A stretch of DNA of 63,895 nucleotides from Pigmentiphaga humi (GCF_900606115.1 NZ_UWPJ01000020.1:1-63895); one strand, 5' to 3'; positions 16,553 through 25,815 are shown, counted from the first letter of the stretch. Notes: generated from the letters alone by a model not told the origin. Made by a program: numbers and translations.

Positions 16553-17521
16553 CTATTGCGGTTCGATGCCGACCTTGGCAAGGGTGGCGCGCCATTTGTC
16601 GATGTCCTGCTGCATGCGCGCGGTCATCTGTTCCGGCGTGCTGGCTTCGGGCCGCACGCCCAGCGCGATCAGCTCTTTCTGCACCTCCGGCGAGGCCACC
16701 GCGGCGTTGAATTCCCGCGACAGGCGCTCGATCACCGGTGCGGGCGTGGCCGCCGGCACGCTGATGCCGTTCCAGGAGCTGGCTTCGTAGCCGGGATAGC
16801 CGCTCTCGGCGATGGTCGGCACCTCGGGCAGTCCCGGGAAGCGCTGGCGCGAGGTGACGGCGATGGGCCGCAGCAGCTTCTGCTCGATCTGCGCATTGAC
16901 GCCGGGCAGGATCTCGAAGCCCACCTGCACGGCCTTGGAGCGCAGCGCGGCGATGATTTCGCCGGTGGTCTTGTAGGGCACGATCACGGCCTCGATGCCG
17001 GTGGCCGACTTGAACATTTCGGCCGCGAGGTGCAGCGTGCTGCCCAGGCGCGAGGTGGCGATGTTGAGCGCGCCGGGATTGGCCTTGGCATAGGCGACCA
17101 CGTCGGCGACCGTCTTGAATGGCGAGCCGGCGTCGGTGATGAACGCGAAGTCGAACGACGCCATGGTCGAGACATGCTTGAAGTCGCCCATCAGGCTGTA
17201 CGGCAGCCGCTTGAACAGCGAGTCGGTCAGCGCCGTGCCGCTGCCCGCCATCAGCAGCGTGTAGCCGTCGGGCTTGGCCTTGGCAACCGCCACCGGCGCC
17301 ACCATGGGAGCGGGCTTGTTGTCGATCACCACGGCCTGGCCGATGTTCTCGGCCACCTTCTTGGCGACGATGCGCGCCACCACGTCGCCGGCCCCGCCTG
17401 GCCCGAAAGCGACGTACAGTTCAATGGAGCGGGCGGGGAACTGCTGTGCGCCTGCCGAGGCGCAGGCCGTGGCCAGCACCAGCGCGGCCGTGCGGCGGAT
17501 GCCGGGCGATAGTATTTTCAT
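16553..17521 (-). CDS. Bug-family periplasmic solute-binding protein
   Basis: A 322-residue TctC/Bug receptor with a signal peptide (MKI...ACASAGA-Q). The mature part begins with FPARSIELYVAFGPGGAGDVVARI, the family's start, and has the two-lobed layout with PDGYTLL near 95-101. Bugs bind small carboxylates or aromatic acids. As first gene of the operon it probably senses or captures the pathway substrate. No TctA/TctB membrane genes are nearby. Confidence 0.9.
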   Translation of the reverse strand: MKILSPGIRRTAALVLATACASAGAQQFPARSIELYVAFGPGGAGDVVARIVAKKVAENIGQAVVIDNKPAPMVAPVAVAKAKPDGYTLLMAGSGTALTDSLFKRLPYSLMGDFKHVSTMASFDFAFITDAGSPFKTVADVVAYAKANPGALNIATSRLGSTLHLAAEMFKSATGIEAVIVPYKTTGEIIAALRSKAVQVGFEILPGVNAQIEQKLLRPIAVTSRQRFPGLPEVPTIAESGYPGYEASSWNGISVPAATPAPVIERLSREFNAAVASPEVQKELIALGVRPEASTPEQMTARMQQDIDKWRATLAKVGIEPQ

Positions 17522-17758
17522 GGTGTCTCCTCCCTGCTTGCAGGGCAGGGCCGTTCTGGCGCTCTCCGGCGCCGGCGACGGCCCGCGGTTCGTATCGGGT
17601 GTCGTTGACGGCGGAGATGGTTGCATTGCGGCAAGGGAGCGTCTATTGAATAAATCTGTACTCGGGTTGATCGGATGGTTAAGCAGCCGCGGGCGCGTCA
17701 CGGGCGTGATGTATGATCAGCGCGCCCAGGCGCAGAGCGCTGGAAGGAGGCGGCAGCG

Positions 17759-19129
17759 ATGACACATCTGATTCTGGTCCTGTTGGGCGCTGACTACCTG
17801 CGCCATCGCTGGCGCGCGCTGGCCGCCGCCGGCATCGTGTTCCTGCTGGCGGGGGCGGCGATGATCGTCGATGCGCTCGACGGCGTGCGCTACTTTCCCA
17901 TCGGATTGTTCGCGATCCTGTTCGTGGTCGAGGGCCTGGCCACGCTGGCCATCGCGCACAGCGGCGTCGGCGGACAACGCGTGCTGCGCTATACGAAGGG
18001 CCTGTTCGTCCTGCTGGCCGGCGGGCTGATCCTGGCGGGGCAGCACCACGGCAACTTCGTGCTGTCGATGATCTTCGGGCTGCTGTTCCTGCTCGACGGG
18101 CTGATCCAGTGCCTGGCCGGCTACGTCGTGCGCTATCCGCGCTGGCGCTACGTATTCGCATGGGGCGTGCTGGAAATCCTGATGGCGATCTTCTTCTTCC
18201 AGCCCTATCCCACCCATTATGCGGGAACGCTGCCCTATTGCATGGGCCTGTTCCTGGCTTTCGCCGGGCTCAAGCTGCTGTCCTTGTCCTGGCGGGCCAA
18301 GAACCTGGACTCCAATCCGGCCTTCCTGTCCAGCCGCAATCTCGAGCTGCGCCCGACCGGCACGGAAATGCCTGTGCCGCGCAAAGTGTGGGACGGCCCG
18401 CCGGAAGCGACCGAGCACGCGCTCACCGTGCACGTCTGGACGCCTTCCGGCTCGGCGCGCACCGAGACGCGCAACTATCCCGTGGTCGGCCGCTACATCG
18501 TGGCGGTCGACGTCAATGGCGTGGTCTCGACCGGCCATGCCGCGCTCGAGGCGCCGGAAGGCATCTACATCAGCCTGTATCCGGGCGTGGAGATCGACCG
18601 CTCCCCGGACGAATTCGGCAATCTCCTGCGGGCCACCGAAGAGAACAACGTGCCCGGCGTATTCCAGCCCGACTACGCTACCGAGGCCCAGGCATGGCGG
18701 CCTTCCAACGTGCAGGTGCGCATCCGCAACTACGACGCGGGCAAGCTGCGGGCCCATTGGGAAAGCTGCCGCGAGCTCAAGGTCTACAACCTGACCCACC
18801 GCAACTGCTCCAGCACCGTGTCGGGCGCGCTGGAGGCCGCGCTGGAAGGCGTGGTCGGTCGCCTGCACGGACCGGAGGCAGGATGGGGCGTGCTGCTGCG
18901 GCTGCTGATGACGCCCGAGTTGTGGGTGGCGGCGCAGATCCGCCAGCGCGCGCTGACCATGGCCTGGACGCCCGGGCTGACGCTCGACTACGCGCGCGCC
19001 TTGAGCATGCTGGCCGACCCGCGGCCGTTCGGCTGGTGGAAGATGTTGCAGTCGGCGCTGCGGCAGATGTCCCGGCTGCGCGCCCGCTGGCGCCGCGAGG
19101 ATCAGGCGGCGCACAAGCCGCGCTCCTAA
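17759..19129 (+). CDS. HdeD-like membrane protein fused to a probable permuted papain-like domain
   Basis: A 456-residue protein in two parts. Residues 1-180 contain about six transmembrane segments with the GL/DG-rich repeats of the HdeD/DUF308 family. Residues about 215-365 are soluble: TGHAALEAPEGIYISLYPG places a His at 260, and LTHRNCSSTVSGALEAAL places a Cys at 350. His-before-Cys is the order of permuted NlpC/P60 (LRAT/YiiX-like) hydrolases, so an amidase or acyltransferase attached to the membrane is possible. The C-terminal 90 residues are helical and basic. The stop overlaps the convergent LysR gene. Function is unknown; the domain reading is by eye. Confidence 0.7.
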   Translation: MTHLILVLLGADYLRHRWRALAAAGIVFLLAGAAMIVDALDGVRYFPIGLFAILFVVEGLATLAIAHSGVGGQRVLRYTKGLFVLLAGGLILAGQHHGNFVLSMIFGLLFLLDGLIQCLAGYVVRYPRWRYVFAWGVLEILMAIFFFQPYPTHYAGTLPYCMGLFLAFAGLKLLSLSWRAKNLDSNPAFLSSRNLELRPTGTEMPVPRKVWDGPPEATEHALTVHVWTPSGSARTETRNYPVVGRYIVAVDVNGVVSTGHAALEAPEGIYISLYPGVEIDRSPDEFGNLLRATEENNVPGVFQPDYATEAQAWRPSNVQVRIRNYDAGKLRAHWESCRELKVYNLTHRNCSSTVSGALEAALEGVVGRLHGPEAGWGVLLRLLMTPELWVAAQIRQRALTMAWTPGLTLDYARALSMLADPRPFGWWKMLQSALRQMSRLRARWRREDQAAHKPRS

Positions 19130-20031
19130 GCGCGGGCAGGCCGGCTGCTCAGTGTGCCTACATGCGCCTTCATGGTGGCGATCAGGCTCTCGGCTGCGGG
19201 CGAGAGAGATCGTCCCTTCTTGGTGACGATGAACAGATCACGGGCGATGACGGGTTCTGTCAGCTTGATGGCGAATAATTCCCGTAAATCGACCAGATAG
19301 GAAGGCAGGATGGCAACACCCAGGCCTTGCTCCGTCATGGCCAATGCGGTGGACAGGTATTCGGCTTCGTAGGTAGGCGAGAACTCGACGCCCGCCGCGC
19401 CCAGACTGTCTTCGATCAGATCGCGGATACCGCTGCCGCGCGGGCCGGCTATGGTCGTCAGGCCTTCGATCGCCTTCCACTTCATGGACCGTCGCGAGGA
19501 CAAGGGGGAGTCGCGCCGGCAGATCAGGCATAGGTAGTCGGCGATGAGTGGTTCCAGCGCTACCTCCCGCGAGCGCCGCCCGGGTGTTCCTATGCTGAAT
19601 TCCACGGCTTCATCGACGACGCTATCCACCAGATCCCGAGGAGCCATGTCGCGCATGGTGACGCTGATTGCCGGGAAGTCGGCCGCGAAGGTTTTCAGCA
19701 CGGCGGGCAGGAAAGCCGCCGCCGCAGCCGGCGTCGCGGCGAATGTGACCCTGCCGCGGGTGCGCTCCAACGTGCCGCGAGCGCTGTTGCCCAGCCTGTC
19801 GACGCCTGCCAGCACGTCGAGCGCAGGGCCGAGCGCATCGACGGCCGCCTGAGTGGGCTTGAGCGTGCGTGTGGTGCGGTCGAATAGGCGCACCCCGAGC
19901 TCCTCTTCGAATTGCCGCACCAGGACGCTGACCGCAGCCTGGGTCAGCGACATTCTGGCGGCAGCCCGGGTCAGGCTGCCCAGTTGATAGACGTGGACGA
20001 ATGCACGTACTTGGCGCAGCGTGATATTCAT
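19126..20031 (-). CDS. LysR-family transcriptional regulator
   Basis: A 301-residue LysR protein. The N-terminal HTH (LRQVRAFVHVYQLGSLTRAA, then ARMSLTQAAVSVLVRQFEEELG) is followed by the periplasmic-binding-like effector domain from about residue 90. It is divergent from the amidohydrolase gene; the 93-bp gap is AT-rich and contains a 19-bp palindrome. It most likely controls the downstream catabolic unit in response to a pathway intermediate. Confidence 0.93.
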   Translation of the reverse strand: MNITLRQVRAFVHVYQLGSLTRAAARMSLTQAAVSVLVRQFEEELGVRLFDRTTRTLKPTQAAVDALGPALDVLAGVDRLGNSARGTLERTRGRVTFAATPAAAAAFLPAVLKTFAADFPAISVTMRDMAPRDLVDSVVDEAVEFSIGTPGRRSREVALEPLIADYLCLICRRDSPLSSRRSMKWKAIEGLTTIAGPRGSGIRDLIEDSLGAAGVEFSPTYEAEYLSTALAMTEQGLGVAILPSYLVDLRELFAIKLTEPVIARDLFIVTKKGRSLSPAAESLIATMKAHVGTLSSRPARA

Positions 20032-20047
20032 AAAAAAAATTTGCGAG

Positions 20048-20066
20048 ATCGAAAATATATTTCGAT
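20048..20066. promoter_or_regulatory. LysR-type operator palindrome
   Basis: ATCGAAA-ATATA-TTTCGAT is a perfect 7-bp inverted repeat with a 5-bp AT spacer, in the otherwise AT-rich gap between the LysR gene and the amidohydrolase gene. It is the obvious candidate site for the LysR protein. Confidence 0.65.
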
Positions 20067-20124
20067 TTTATTGTGAAAGATCATGGCGTGTAATGCGGCC
20101 TGTCAATGTCACGGTAGGCAAGAG

Positions 20125-21108
20125 ATGAGTCCGGTAATCGATGTGCATACGCATATGGTCAGTGAGGCGTGGCTGAAGCTGCTGCGCGATCATGGCGGGA
20201 CTAAGTACCAGTTCAGGGAAACAGCGGATCTGCCGTTGATTCTTTGCGACGGGGCGCCTTTTTTCACGTTGAACCGCAACATGTTCGACTACGAAGCCCG
20301 CATCCGGAACATGGACGCGGCGGGAGTGGATGTGTCGGTCGTTTCGCTGACTGCGCCAAGCTGTTTTTTCGGCGGGCCAGAGGTCAGCCTGCTGGCAGCG
20401 CGAACGATGAACGATGAGCTGGCCGCGGCCCGGCGAGCGTATCCGGACCGGATCCGGTTCTTTGCCACGATTCCCTGGCAGTATCCGGATCTCGCCGTCG
20501 CAGAGCTGAAGCGCGCTCATGCCTCGGGAGCTTCGGGGGTGATGGTGATCGCCAACATCGATGGAGCCTCTCTGACCGATCCATTGTTCGCTCCGGTATG
20601 GCGTGCCATCGACGATCTTGCCCTGCCTGTGCTGGTGCATCCCACGGCGCCTCCCGGTGTGGCGATGATGGACATGGCCACCTATAACCTGGCGCCGCCT
20701 TTGGGCTTCTGCTTTGACACGTCGCTGGCGATTGCCCGCTGCATCTACGACGGATTCTTCGATCGGTACCAGAAGCTGCACATGATCGCCGCCCATGGAG
20801 GCGGGGCCTTGCCCTACCTGGTTGGCAGGCTCGATATCTGCCATGAGCGAATCCCGGCATGCGCCGCCCGAATCGAACAGCCGCCTAGCGCGTACATGCG
20901 CCGCATACTGGTCGATGCCGTCGTATTCCGCCAGGACGCGCTGGAGATGTGCGTGAGTGTGTGCGGTGCAGAGAATGTTCTGTACGGCTCCGATTATCCA
21001 CACAACATCGGCGATATGCAGAGTTGCCTGGCGCGGGTCGATGCCTTGCCGGAACCCGCGCGCCAGCTCGTGCGCGGGCGCAATGCGCAGCGGATTTTCG
21101 GGTTCTGA
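20125..21108 (+). CDS. Amidohydrolase of the ACMSD / dihydroxybenzoate decarboxylase type
   Basis: A 327-residue metal-dependent hydrolase-fold protein. The N-terminus MSPVIDVHTHM gives the HxH metal pair, VLVHPT a further His, MIAAHGGGALPY another and YGSDYPHNI the Asp ligand. This matches amidohydrolase_2 proteins such as aminocarboxymuconate-semialdehyde decarboxylase, which remove CO2 from ring-cleavage or aromatic acids. The ATG at 20125 is preferred over 20083, because family members begin just before the HxH. Confidence 0.87.
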   Translation: MSPVIDVHTHMVSEAWLKLLRDHGGTKYQFRETADLPLILCDGAPFFTLNRNMFDYEARIRNMDAAGVDVSVVSLTAPSCFFGGPEVSLLAARTMNDELAAARRAYPDRIRFFATIPWQYPDLAVAELKRAHASGASGVMVIANIDGASLTDPLFAPVWRAIDDLALPVLVHPTAPPGVAMMDMATYNLAPPLGFCFDTSLAIARCIYDGFFDRYQKLHMIAAHGGGALPYLVGRLDICHERIPACAARIEQPPSAYMRRILVDAVVFRQDALEMCVSVCGAENVLYGSDYPHNIGDMQSCLARVDALPEPARQLVRGRNAQRIFGF

Positions 21109-21185
21109 GAACGTGGGGTGGCCGTCCAAGGGCGGCGGAATGGCAGAAAGCCGGTCACAACCGGCATGGTGATTGAGGAGACGAC

Positions 21186-22163
21186 ATGAAGAGGATGACC
21201 ATTGCCGGCTTGGCCGGCGCAATCATGTGCCTGGGTATGGGGCTCGCCGCGGCGAGCACGTATCCGGACAAACCGATACGGCTGATCGTGCCGTATACCC
21301 CGGGCGGCGCGACGGATATCCTTGCGCGCGAAGTCGGGCAGCGGCTGAGCGGCGTATTGGGCCAGCCGGTCGTTATCGAAAACCGTCCGGGCGGCAGCGG
21401 CAATATCGGCGGCGCGCTCGTCGCTCGCGCTGCGCCCGATGGCTATACGCTGCTGCTCGATGGGCTCAACCTCGCCACCAATCCCAGCCTGTTCAGGAAC
21501 ATGCCTTTCGATCCGATCAAGGATCTGACGCCCATTTCTTCCGTCGCTTTGTCCCCGCTGGCGTTGCTGGTCAACCCTGGGGCCGCCGGCCATGCGTCGC
21601 TCGCCAGCCTGGTGGCGGCTGCGAAGGCCAGCCCCGGCAAACTGACCTATGCTTCGGCCGGCAATGGCAATCCCACCCACCTGTTTCCCGAGGCGTTCAA
21701 GCGCACCGTCGGAATCCAGGTCATGCAAGTTCCTTACAAGGGAACGGCGCCGGCGATGACGGACCTGATGGGCGGCCAGGTGGACATGATGTTCGCTTCG
21801 ATAGGGAGCGTGCAGAATCTGGTCGGGGCGGGCAAATTGAAGGCGCTGGCGGTGACGGGTGCCAAGCGTTCGGCCTACCTGCCCGAGGTGCCGACCTTCG
21901 CGGAGGCCGGGTATCCCGTTCACGAGACGGATCTGGGCACCTGGTGGGCATTGATGGGTCCTGGCGGCCTGCCCGCGCCTGTGGTGCAAGTGCTGAACGA
22001 GGCCATCGGCAAAGTTCTGAGAAATCCGGAGACGGTGGCGGCGCTTTCCAAGCTGAGTTTCGACGCAGACCCGATCGAGGCGGCGACGATGCGCGACCGG
22101 CTGCAGTCCGAGACGCGAAAGTGGTCGGAAATCATCCACGCGGCAGGCGTGATCGCCGATTAG
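21186..22163 (+). CDS. Bug-family periplasmic solute-binding protein
   Basis: A 325-residue TctC/Bug receptor. The signal peptide (MKRMTIAGLAGAIMCLGMGLAAA) is followed by YPDKPIRLIVPYTPGGATDILAREV, then GQPVVIENRPGGSGNIGG and PDGYTLLLDG, all family hallmarks. The start has GAGGAG upstream. It lies between the amidohydrolase and the LuxR-type regulator and probably binds the carboxylate fed to this pathway. Confidence 0.93.
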   Translation: MKRMTIAGLAGAIMCLGMGLAAASTYPDKPIRLIVPYTPGGATDILAREVGQRLSGVLGQPVVIENRPGGSGNIGGALVARAAPDGYTLLLDGLNLATNPSLFRNMPFDPIKDLTPISSVALSPLALLVNPGAAGHASLASLVAAAKASPGKLTYASAGNGNPTHLFPEAFKRTVGIQVMQVPYKGTAPAMTDLMGGQVDMMFASIGSVQNLVGAGKLKALAVTGAKRSAYLPEVPTFAEAGYPVHETDLGTWWALMGPGGLPAPVVQVLNEAIGKVLRNPETVAALSKLSFDADPIEAATMRDRLQSETRKWSEIIHAAGVIAD

Positions 22164-22173
22164 CGAGGGCATA

Positions 22174-22983
22174 GTGGACTGCTGGCTGGTCGATGCGGGC
22201 GAGCGCGATGAGAGCGTTCGAGGCCTGCCATGGGGCATGCGGGCGGCGGCCGCCCTCGGGGACCATGCATTGCCGGCGGCAATGCTGGCGGAGATTCAGG
22301 CATGGGGGCCGGTGCAGCACCTGTCCATCATCGATCGCCGGCTCGACGGCGGCGGATGCACGCTCGAAGCCGCCAGCATTTCCGGCAATGGCGCATACCA
22401 GGCCGGGATGTGCTACGTGAGCAAGGGCTTCTATCGGTTCGACAGCGTGGATGCAGTCATGCGCGGAAGCCCGTCCAGCTGCGCTATGGTGCTGCAGTCC
22501 AGCCACGAGGTGGCGGTAGCGGAATACCGCGCGCGCTGCTACGAAGACCTTGCCATCGCCCAGCGATGTACCCTGGCGACGGCAAGCGAGGGAAGGGCGA
22601 TATCGCTGAACCTGTATCGCTGTGTCCCGAATGGCGGTTTCGCCGAGCGCGAGATCGAATCGATGCGGCACATGGCCGCCGACCTGCTGATGCTGGTATC
22701 GAAGCATCGCCTGATCGCGCGGCTGCGCGCAATGGCCGAACCGCGTCTGCGCTACCAGAGGCTCAGCGCTACGCTGTCGGAACGGGAACGGCAGGTATTG
22801 GCTCGATGCTGCCATGGCTGGACGGCCAAGCAGATCGCCCGCGAACTGCGGTTGGAGGTTTCCACGGTCAATACCTACAAGAACCGTGCGTGCCAGCGTC
22901 TCGGGATACGCGGGCAGCGGGGATTGCTCGAATTGCTCGGGGGAAACCTGGATGAGCTGGAGCAGGCCACGGCTTCTCGATGA
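22174..22983 (+). CDS. LuxR-type transcriptional regulator
   Basis: A 269-residue protein with a C-terminal GerE/LuxR HTH (LSERERQVLARCCHGWTAKQIARELRLEVSTVNTYK, about 203-245). The N-terminal 190 residues have no obvious receiver or acyl-homoserine-lactone domain and may sense an unknown ligand. GTG start, 10 bp after the Bug gene stop, so it is co-transcribed. It could control the divergent monooxygenase and VOC operons that follow. Confidence 0.85.
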   Translation: MDCWLVDAGERDESVRGLPWGMRAAAALGDHALPAAMLAEIQAWGPVQHLSIIDRRLDGGGCTLEAASISGNGAYQAGMCYVSKGFYRFDSVDAVMRGSPSSCAMVLQSSHEVAVAEYRARCYEDLAIAQRCTLATASEGRAISLNLYRCVPNGGFAEREIESMRHMAADLLMLVSKHRLIARLRAMAEPRLRYQRLSATLSERERQVLARCCHGWTAKQIARELRLEVSTVNTYKNRACQRLGIRGQRGLLELLGGNLDELEQATASR

Positions 22984-23018
22984 AAAGCCGCGCCTGGACC
23001 TATCCGCGCCTCATGCAA

Positions 23019-23972
23019 TCATCCATGCAGCAGATCCCACAATTCACGGTCTCTTTCCGCCGTCCATACCGTGGGATGTTCTCCCCCCGAAAGTTCCTCC
23101 ATCGCTCTGGCCACGTCGAACGGCAGCACATGCTGGAATACCGGCCAATCTCCGTATGACGGCTTCATGGCGGCCAGCGTTTTCTCGTAGCAGGTCCGTA
23201 GCGATTCGCCGTTATCCAGGCTGCTGCGGGCATGGGCCAGTATGGTGTCCAGGAATCCGCGGGTCCCGTCGATGGCGTCCCTGACCTGCGCGGCGCCGAT
23301 GAGCGCCGCCCCGCGGCCGGGAACGGCAACCTCGGCGTCGAGGTTGCGCAGCTGTTGCAATGTGCCGCTCCAGGCCTGCAGGTAGCCGTCTCCGGCGTAG
23401 ACCCCGCAACGGTTTTCCACGAGGTCGCCGGTGAAGAGGATCTTGTCGCCGGGCAGCCAGCAAACGGAGTCGCCGTAGGAGTGGCCGGCGCCAAAACGCA
23501 TCAGTTGGATCTCGCGTTGTCCGAACCACAGGCTCATGCCGCCATCGAACGTCAGGTGGGGCATGGTCAGCCCCGGGACCTCCTCCACGTTGGCAAAGAG
23601 GCGAGGGAACCTGCCCAATTCCGAATCGAAATCGGCTTGCCCGCGCTCCAGGATCCATTGGCGGGTCTGAGCGCTGCTGATAATGGTTGCTTCGCCGAAT
23701 TCGGCCGCTCCCAGTACCCGAACGGCATGGTAGTGAGTGAGGAACAGGTAGCGTATGGGCTTGTCGGTGACCGAACGGACGGCCGATCGCAATTCTCTGG
23801 CCAGGGCCGGAGTGGCCCGCGTATCGACCAGCAGCACTGCGTCGTCGCCGACGATGAAGCCACAGTTCGGATCGGAGTCGCTCATGAATCCGAAGACATC
23901 GTTGCCCAGTTCGACCAGGCGTCCGTGCTGCTCCCTGGTATCCGATTCGGAGGCGAAGGAAACAGGGTTCAT
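23019..23972 (-). CDS. Metallo-beta-lactamase-fold protein with altered metal motif
   Basis: A 317-residue MBL-fold protein. The core motif normally written HxHxDH reads HYHAVR (H80, H82, V84, R85), so the Asp and His of the second metal site are replaced. The later GHSYGD and FTGDLV elements remain, so one metal may still bind. Strand order and length fit the glyoxalase-II/SoxH group. Its start overlaps the DUF2783 gene by 4 bp. It may hydrolyse a thioester or lactone intermediate; this is uncertain. Confidence 0.8.
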   Translation of the reverse strand: MNPVSFASESDTREQHGRLVELGNDVFGFMSDSDPNCGFIVGDDAVLLVDTRATPALARELRSAVRSVTDKPIRYLFLTHYHAVRVLGAAEFGEATIISSAQTRQWILERGQADFDSELGRFPRLFANVEEVPGLTMPHLTFDGGMSLWFGQREIQLMRFGAGHSYGDSVCWLPGDKILFTGDLVENRCGVYAGDGYLQAWSGTLQQLRNLDAEVAVPGRGAALIGAAQVRDAIDGTRGFLDTILAHARSSLDNGESLRTCYEKTLAAMKPSYGDWPVFQHVLPFDVARAMEELSGGEHPTVWTAERDRELWDLLHG

Positions 23973-24172
23973 GCCTGTTCTCCTTCGCCCAAGGCGGCCA
24001 TGGCGAGACATGCGCGCAGCGTCTCGGCAGCGCCTATCTGGTTGGCAAGGCAAAGGACCAGCCGGGCGTTGAACGCCTCGCTTTGTTCCGGCGCAAGCCC
24101 TGAATGAGCTGCCACGAGCTGTTCGTAGAAGTCGTCGGGGGCCTGTATGTGCAAATCGCTTCTGGCTGTCAT
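23969..24172 (-). CDS. DUF2783 small protein
   Basis: A 67-residue acidic, mostly helical protein with the DUF2783 pattern (DDFYEQLVAAHSGLAPEQSEAFNARLVLCLANQIG). It overlaps the monooxygenase gene upstream and the MBL gene downstream by 4 bp each, so the three are made together. DUF2783 proteins are typically found beside FAD monooxygenases; a role as a small partner subunit is an inference. Confidence 0.8.
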   Translation of the reverse strand: MTARSDLHIQAPDDFYEQLVAAHSGLAPEQSEAFNARLVLCLANQIGAAETLRACLAMAALGEGEQA

Positions 24173-25815
24173 GGTGTCTCCGGGGAAGATGGGGTGGGGA
24201 ACGCAAGCGCGTGGCGCACCAGCGATGCGGCATGGCCTGGATCGGCGGCCACGCCGGCAAGATGGGAGTCCGGGCGTATGACGGCGACCTGTCCGGCTCG
24301 CGCGCCGACCAGGGCCGATAGGTAGTCATGCGGATCCTGCAGTTCGCCTTCGCTGCCTGCCACGAACGCGACGCGCACCGGCAGTTCCGATTCGAGCGTG
24401 CGAAGATAGCGGCACGCCGCGGGTCCGGTGTCGTTGGCGAGCAGCAGCAGCCGGTTGCCCGCCTCGCGCAGCACGGCGGTGAGGCTGGTGGGCCCGCTCT
24501 TGCCTTGCAGTGTGAAGTCCGGCATTGCGCGGCCGGCGTATGCGCCTGTGCCGAGGCGCGACATACCCGCATAGTCGTGGGGAGTGCAGAGCCGGCCCGT
24601 GTTCAGAAGCGCCTGGGCGAAGGGAAAGCGTCGGCTCAGGTCAAGCACCGCTTGCCGCAAGACATGTTCCGCTCGGCTTTGGGGCCGGATGAAGCGGCCG
24701 CTGCGCCGGGTGATGCGGATGTTCGCCTCGGCCGCGGCGCGCCGTTCCTCGCAGTACGAGTCGAGCAGGTTCTCGTTGCAGCGGCTATTGATGACCTGCG
24801 CCAATTTCCAGGCCAGATTGTCAGCGTCCTGGATCCCGCTGTTGCCGCCGCGCGCGCCGAAGGGGCTGGTGACATGCGCGGCATCGCCTATGAAGAACAC
24901 GCGCCGGTGCCTGAACTCCTTCAGCAACTGGGTGCGATAGGCGTATGGACCGACCCATACGATCTCGAAGTCGGCGTCCGGGCCCAGCATCGCCCGCACC
25001 CGTTGCTCCGCCACCTCGTGGCGGCTGACTTCCTTGGGATCGGAGTCGGGGTCCATCTGGAAATCCAGGCGCCAGACGCTGTCGGCCATCAGGTGCCGCC
25101 AGACCGCGCGGCCTTCGTTGAACGGGGCGTCCACCCAGGTCCACCGTTCCGCAGCGGGATCCTGCCGGAATCGTACGTCGGTGATACACCAACGATCGCT
25201 GCCCAACTCCTTGTCCAGAGGCAGGCCCAGGCTTTCCCGCACGGTGCTGTGGACGCCTTCGGCATCGATGACCCATTCTGCCTGCATGCGATAGCGGCCT
25301 TCGGGCGTGTCCACCGTCAGCACGCTATGGTCCGCGCGGCAGTCGATGCCGGTCACGCGGTTCTTCCAGCGGATTTCCGCGTTTCCCAGTTCCGCCAGGC
25401 GGTCGACCAGGTACCACTCGACGTAGAACTGCTGGATGTTCACGAATGGCGGCATGCGCGATGCGCTTTGGCGGGCCAGGTCCAGCGTGTAGAGCGTGTC
25501 GCGGCCCGAAAGCGTGCGGGCGATGGACCAGGTGACGCCTTTTTCCAGTATCCGCCCGGCAATGCCCAAACGATCGAAGATCTCCAGGCTGCGCTGCGCA
25601 TAGCAGATCCCGCGGCTGGACGCGCCGCGCACGCCTACCGTATCGTCATCGTCCAGCACGATTACCGGAATGCCGCGCAGCGAGAGATCCGCCGCCATGG
25701 TCAGGCCGGCCAGCCCTGCCCCGATGACGACGACCGGGTGCCGTAGTTGAGCGCCATCCAGTTCTGCGGGACGATGAAACGGATAGACGGGAAGTTCGTA
25801 CCTGCTGGCGGACAT
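24169..25815 (-). CDS. FAD-dependent aromatic monooxygenase (MhpA-like)
   Basis: A 548-residue group A flavin monooxygenase. GAGLAGLTMAADLSLRG near residue 30 is the dinucleotide fold, followed by a DG-type motif in the middle and GDAAHVTSPFGARGGNSG, which contacts the FAD ribose. The C-terminal 150 residues are the thioredoxin-like dimer domain found in MhpA/PheA enzymes. It should hydroxylate a phenolic acid with NAD(P)H and O2. The ATG at 25815 is chosen because AGGAG lies 9 nt upstream. First gene of a three-gene operon. Confidence 0.88.
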   Translation of the reverse strand: MSASRYELPVYPFHRPAELDGAQLRHPVVVIGAGLAGLTMAADLSLRGIPVIVLDDDDTVGVRGASSRGICYAQRSLEIFDRLGIAGRILEKGVTWSIARTLSGRDTLYTLDLARQSASRMPPFVNIQQFYVEWYLVDRLAELGNAEIRWKNRVTGIDCRADHSVLTVDTPEGRYRMQAEWVIDAEGVHSTVRESLGLPLDKELGSDRWCITDVRFRQDPAAERWTWVDAPFNEGRAVWRHLMADSVWRLDFQMDPDSDPKEVSRHEVAEQRVRAMLGPDADFEIVWVGPYAYRTQLLKEFRHRRVFFIGDAAHVTSPFGARGGNSGIQDADNLAWKLAQVINSRCNENLLDSYCEERRAAAEANIRITRRSGRFIRPQSRAEHVLRQAVLDLSRRFPFAQALLNTGRLCTPHDYAGMSRLGTGAYAGRAMPDFTLQGKSGPTSLTAVLREAGNRLLLLANDTGPAACRYLRTLESELPVRVAFVAGSEGELQDPHDYLSALVGARAGQVAVIRPDSHLAGVAADPGHAASLVRHALAFPTPSSPETP

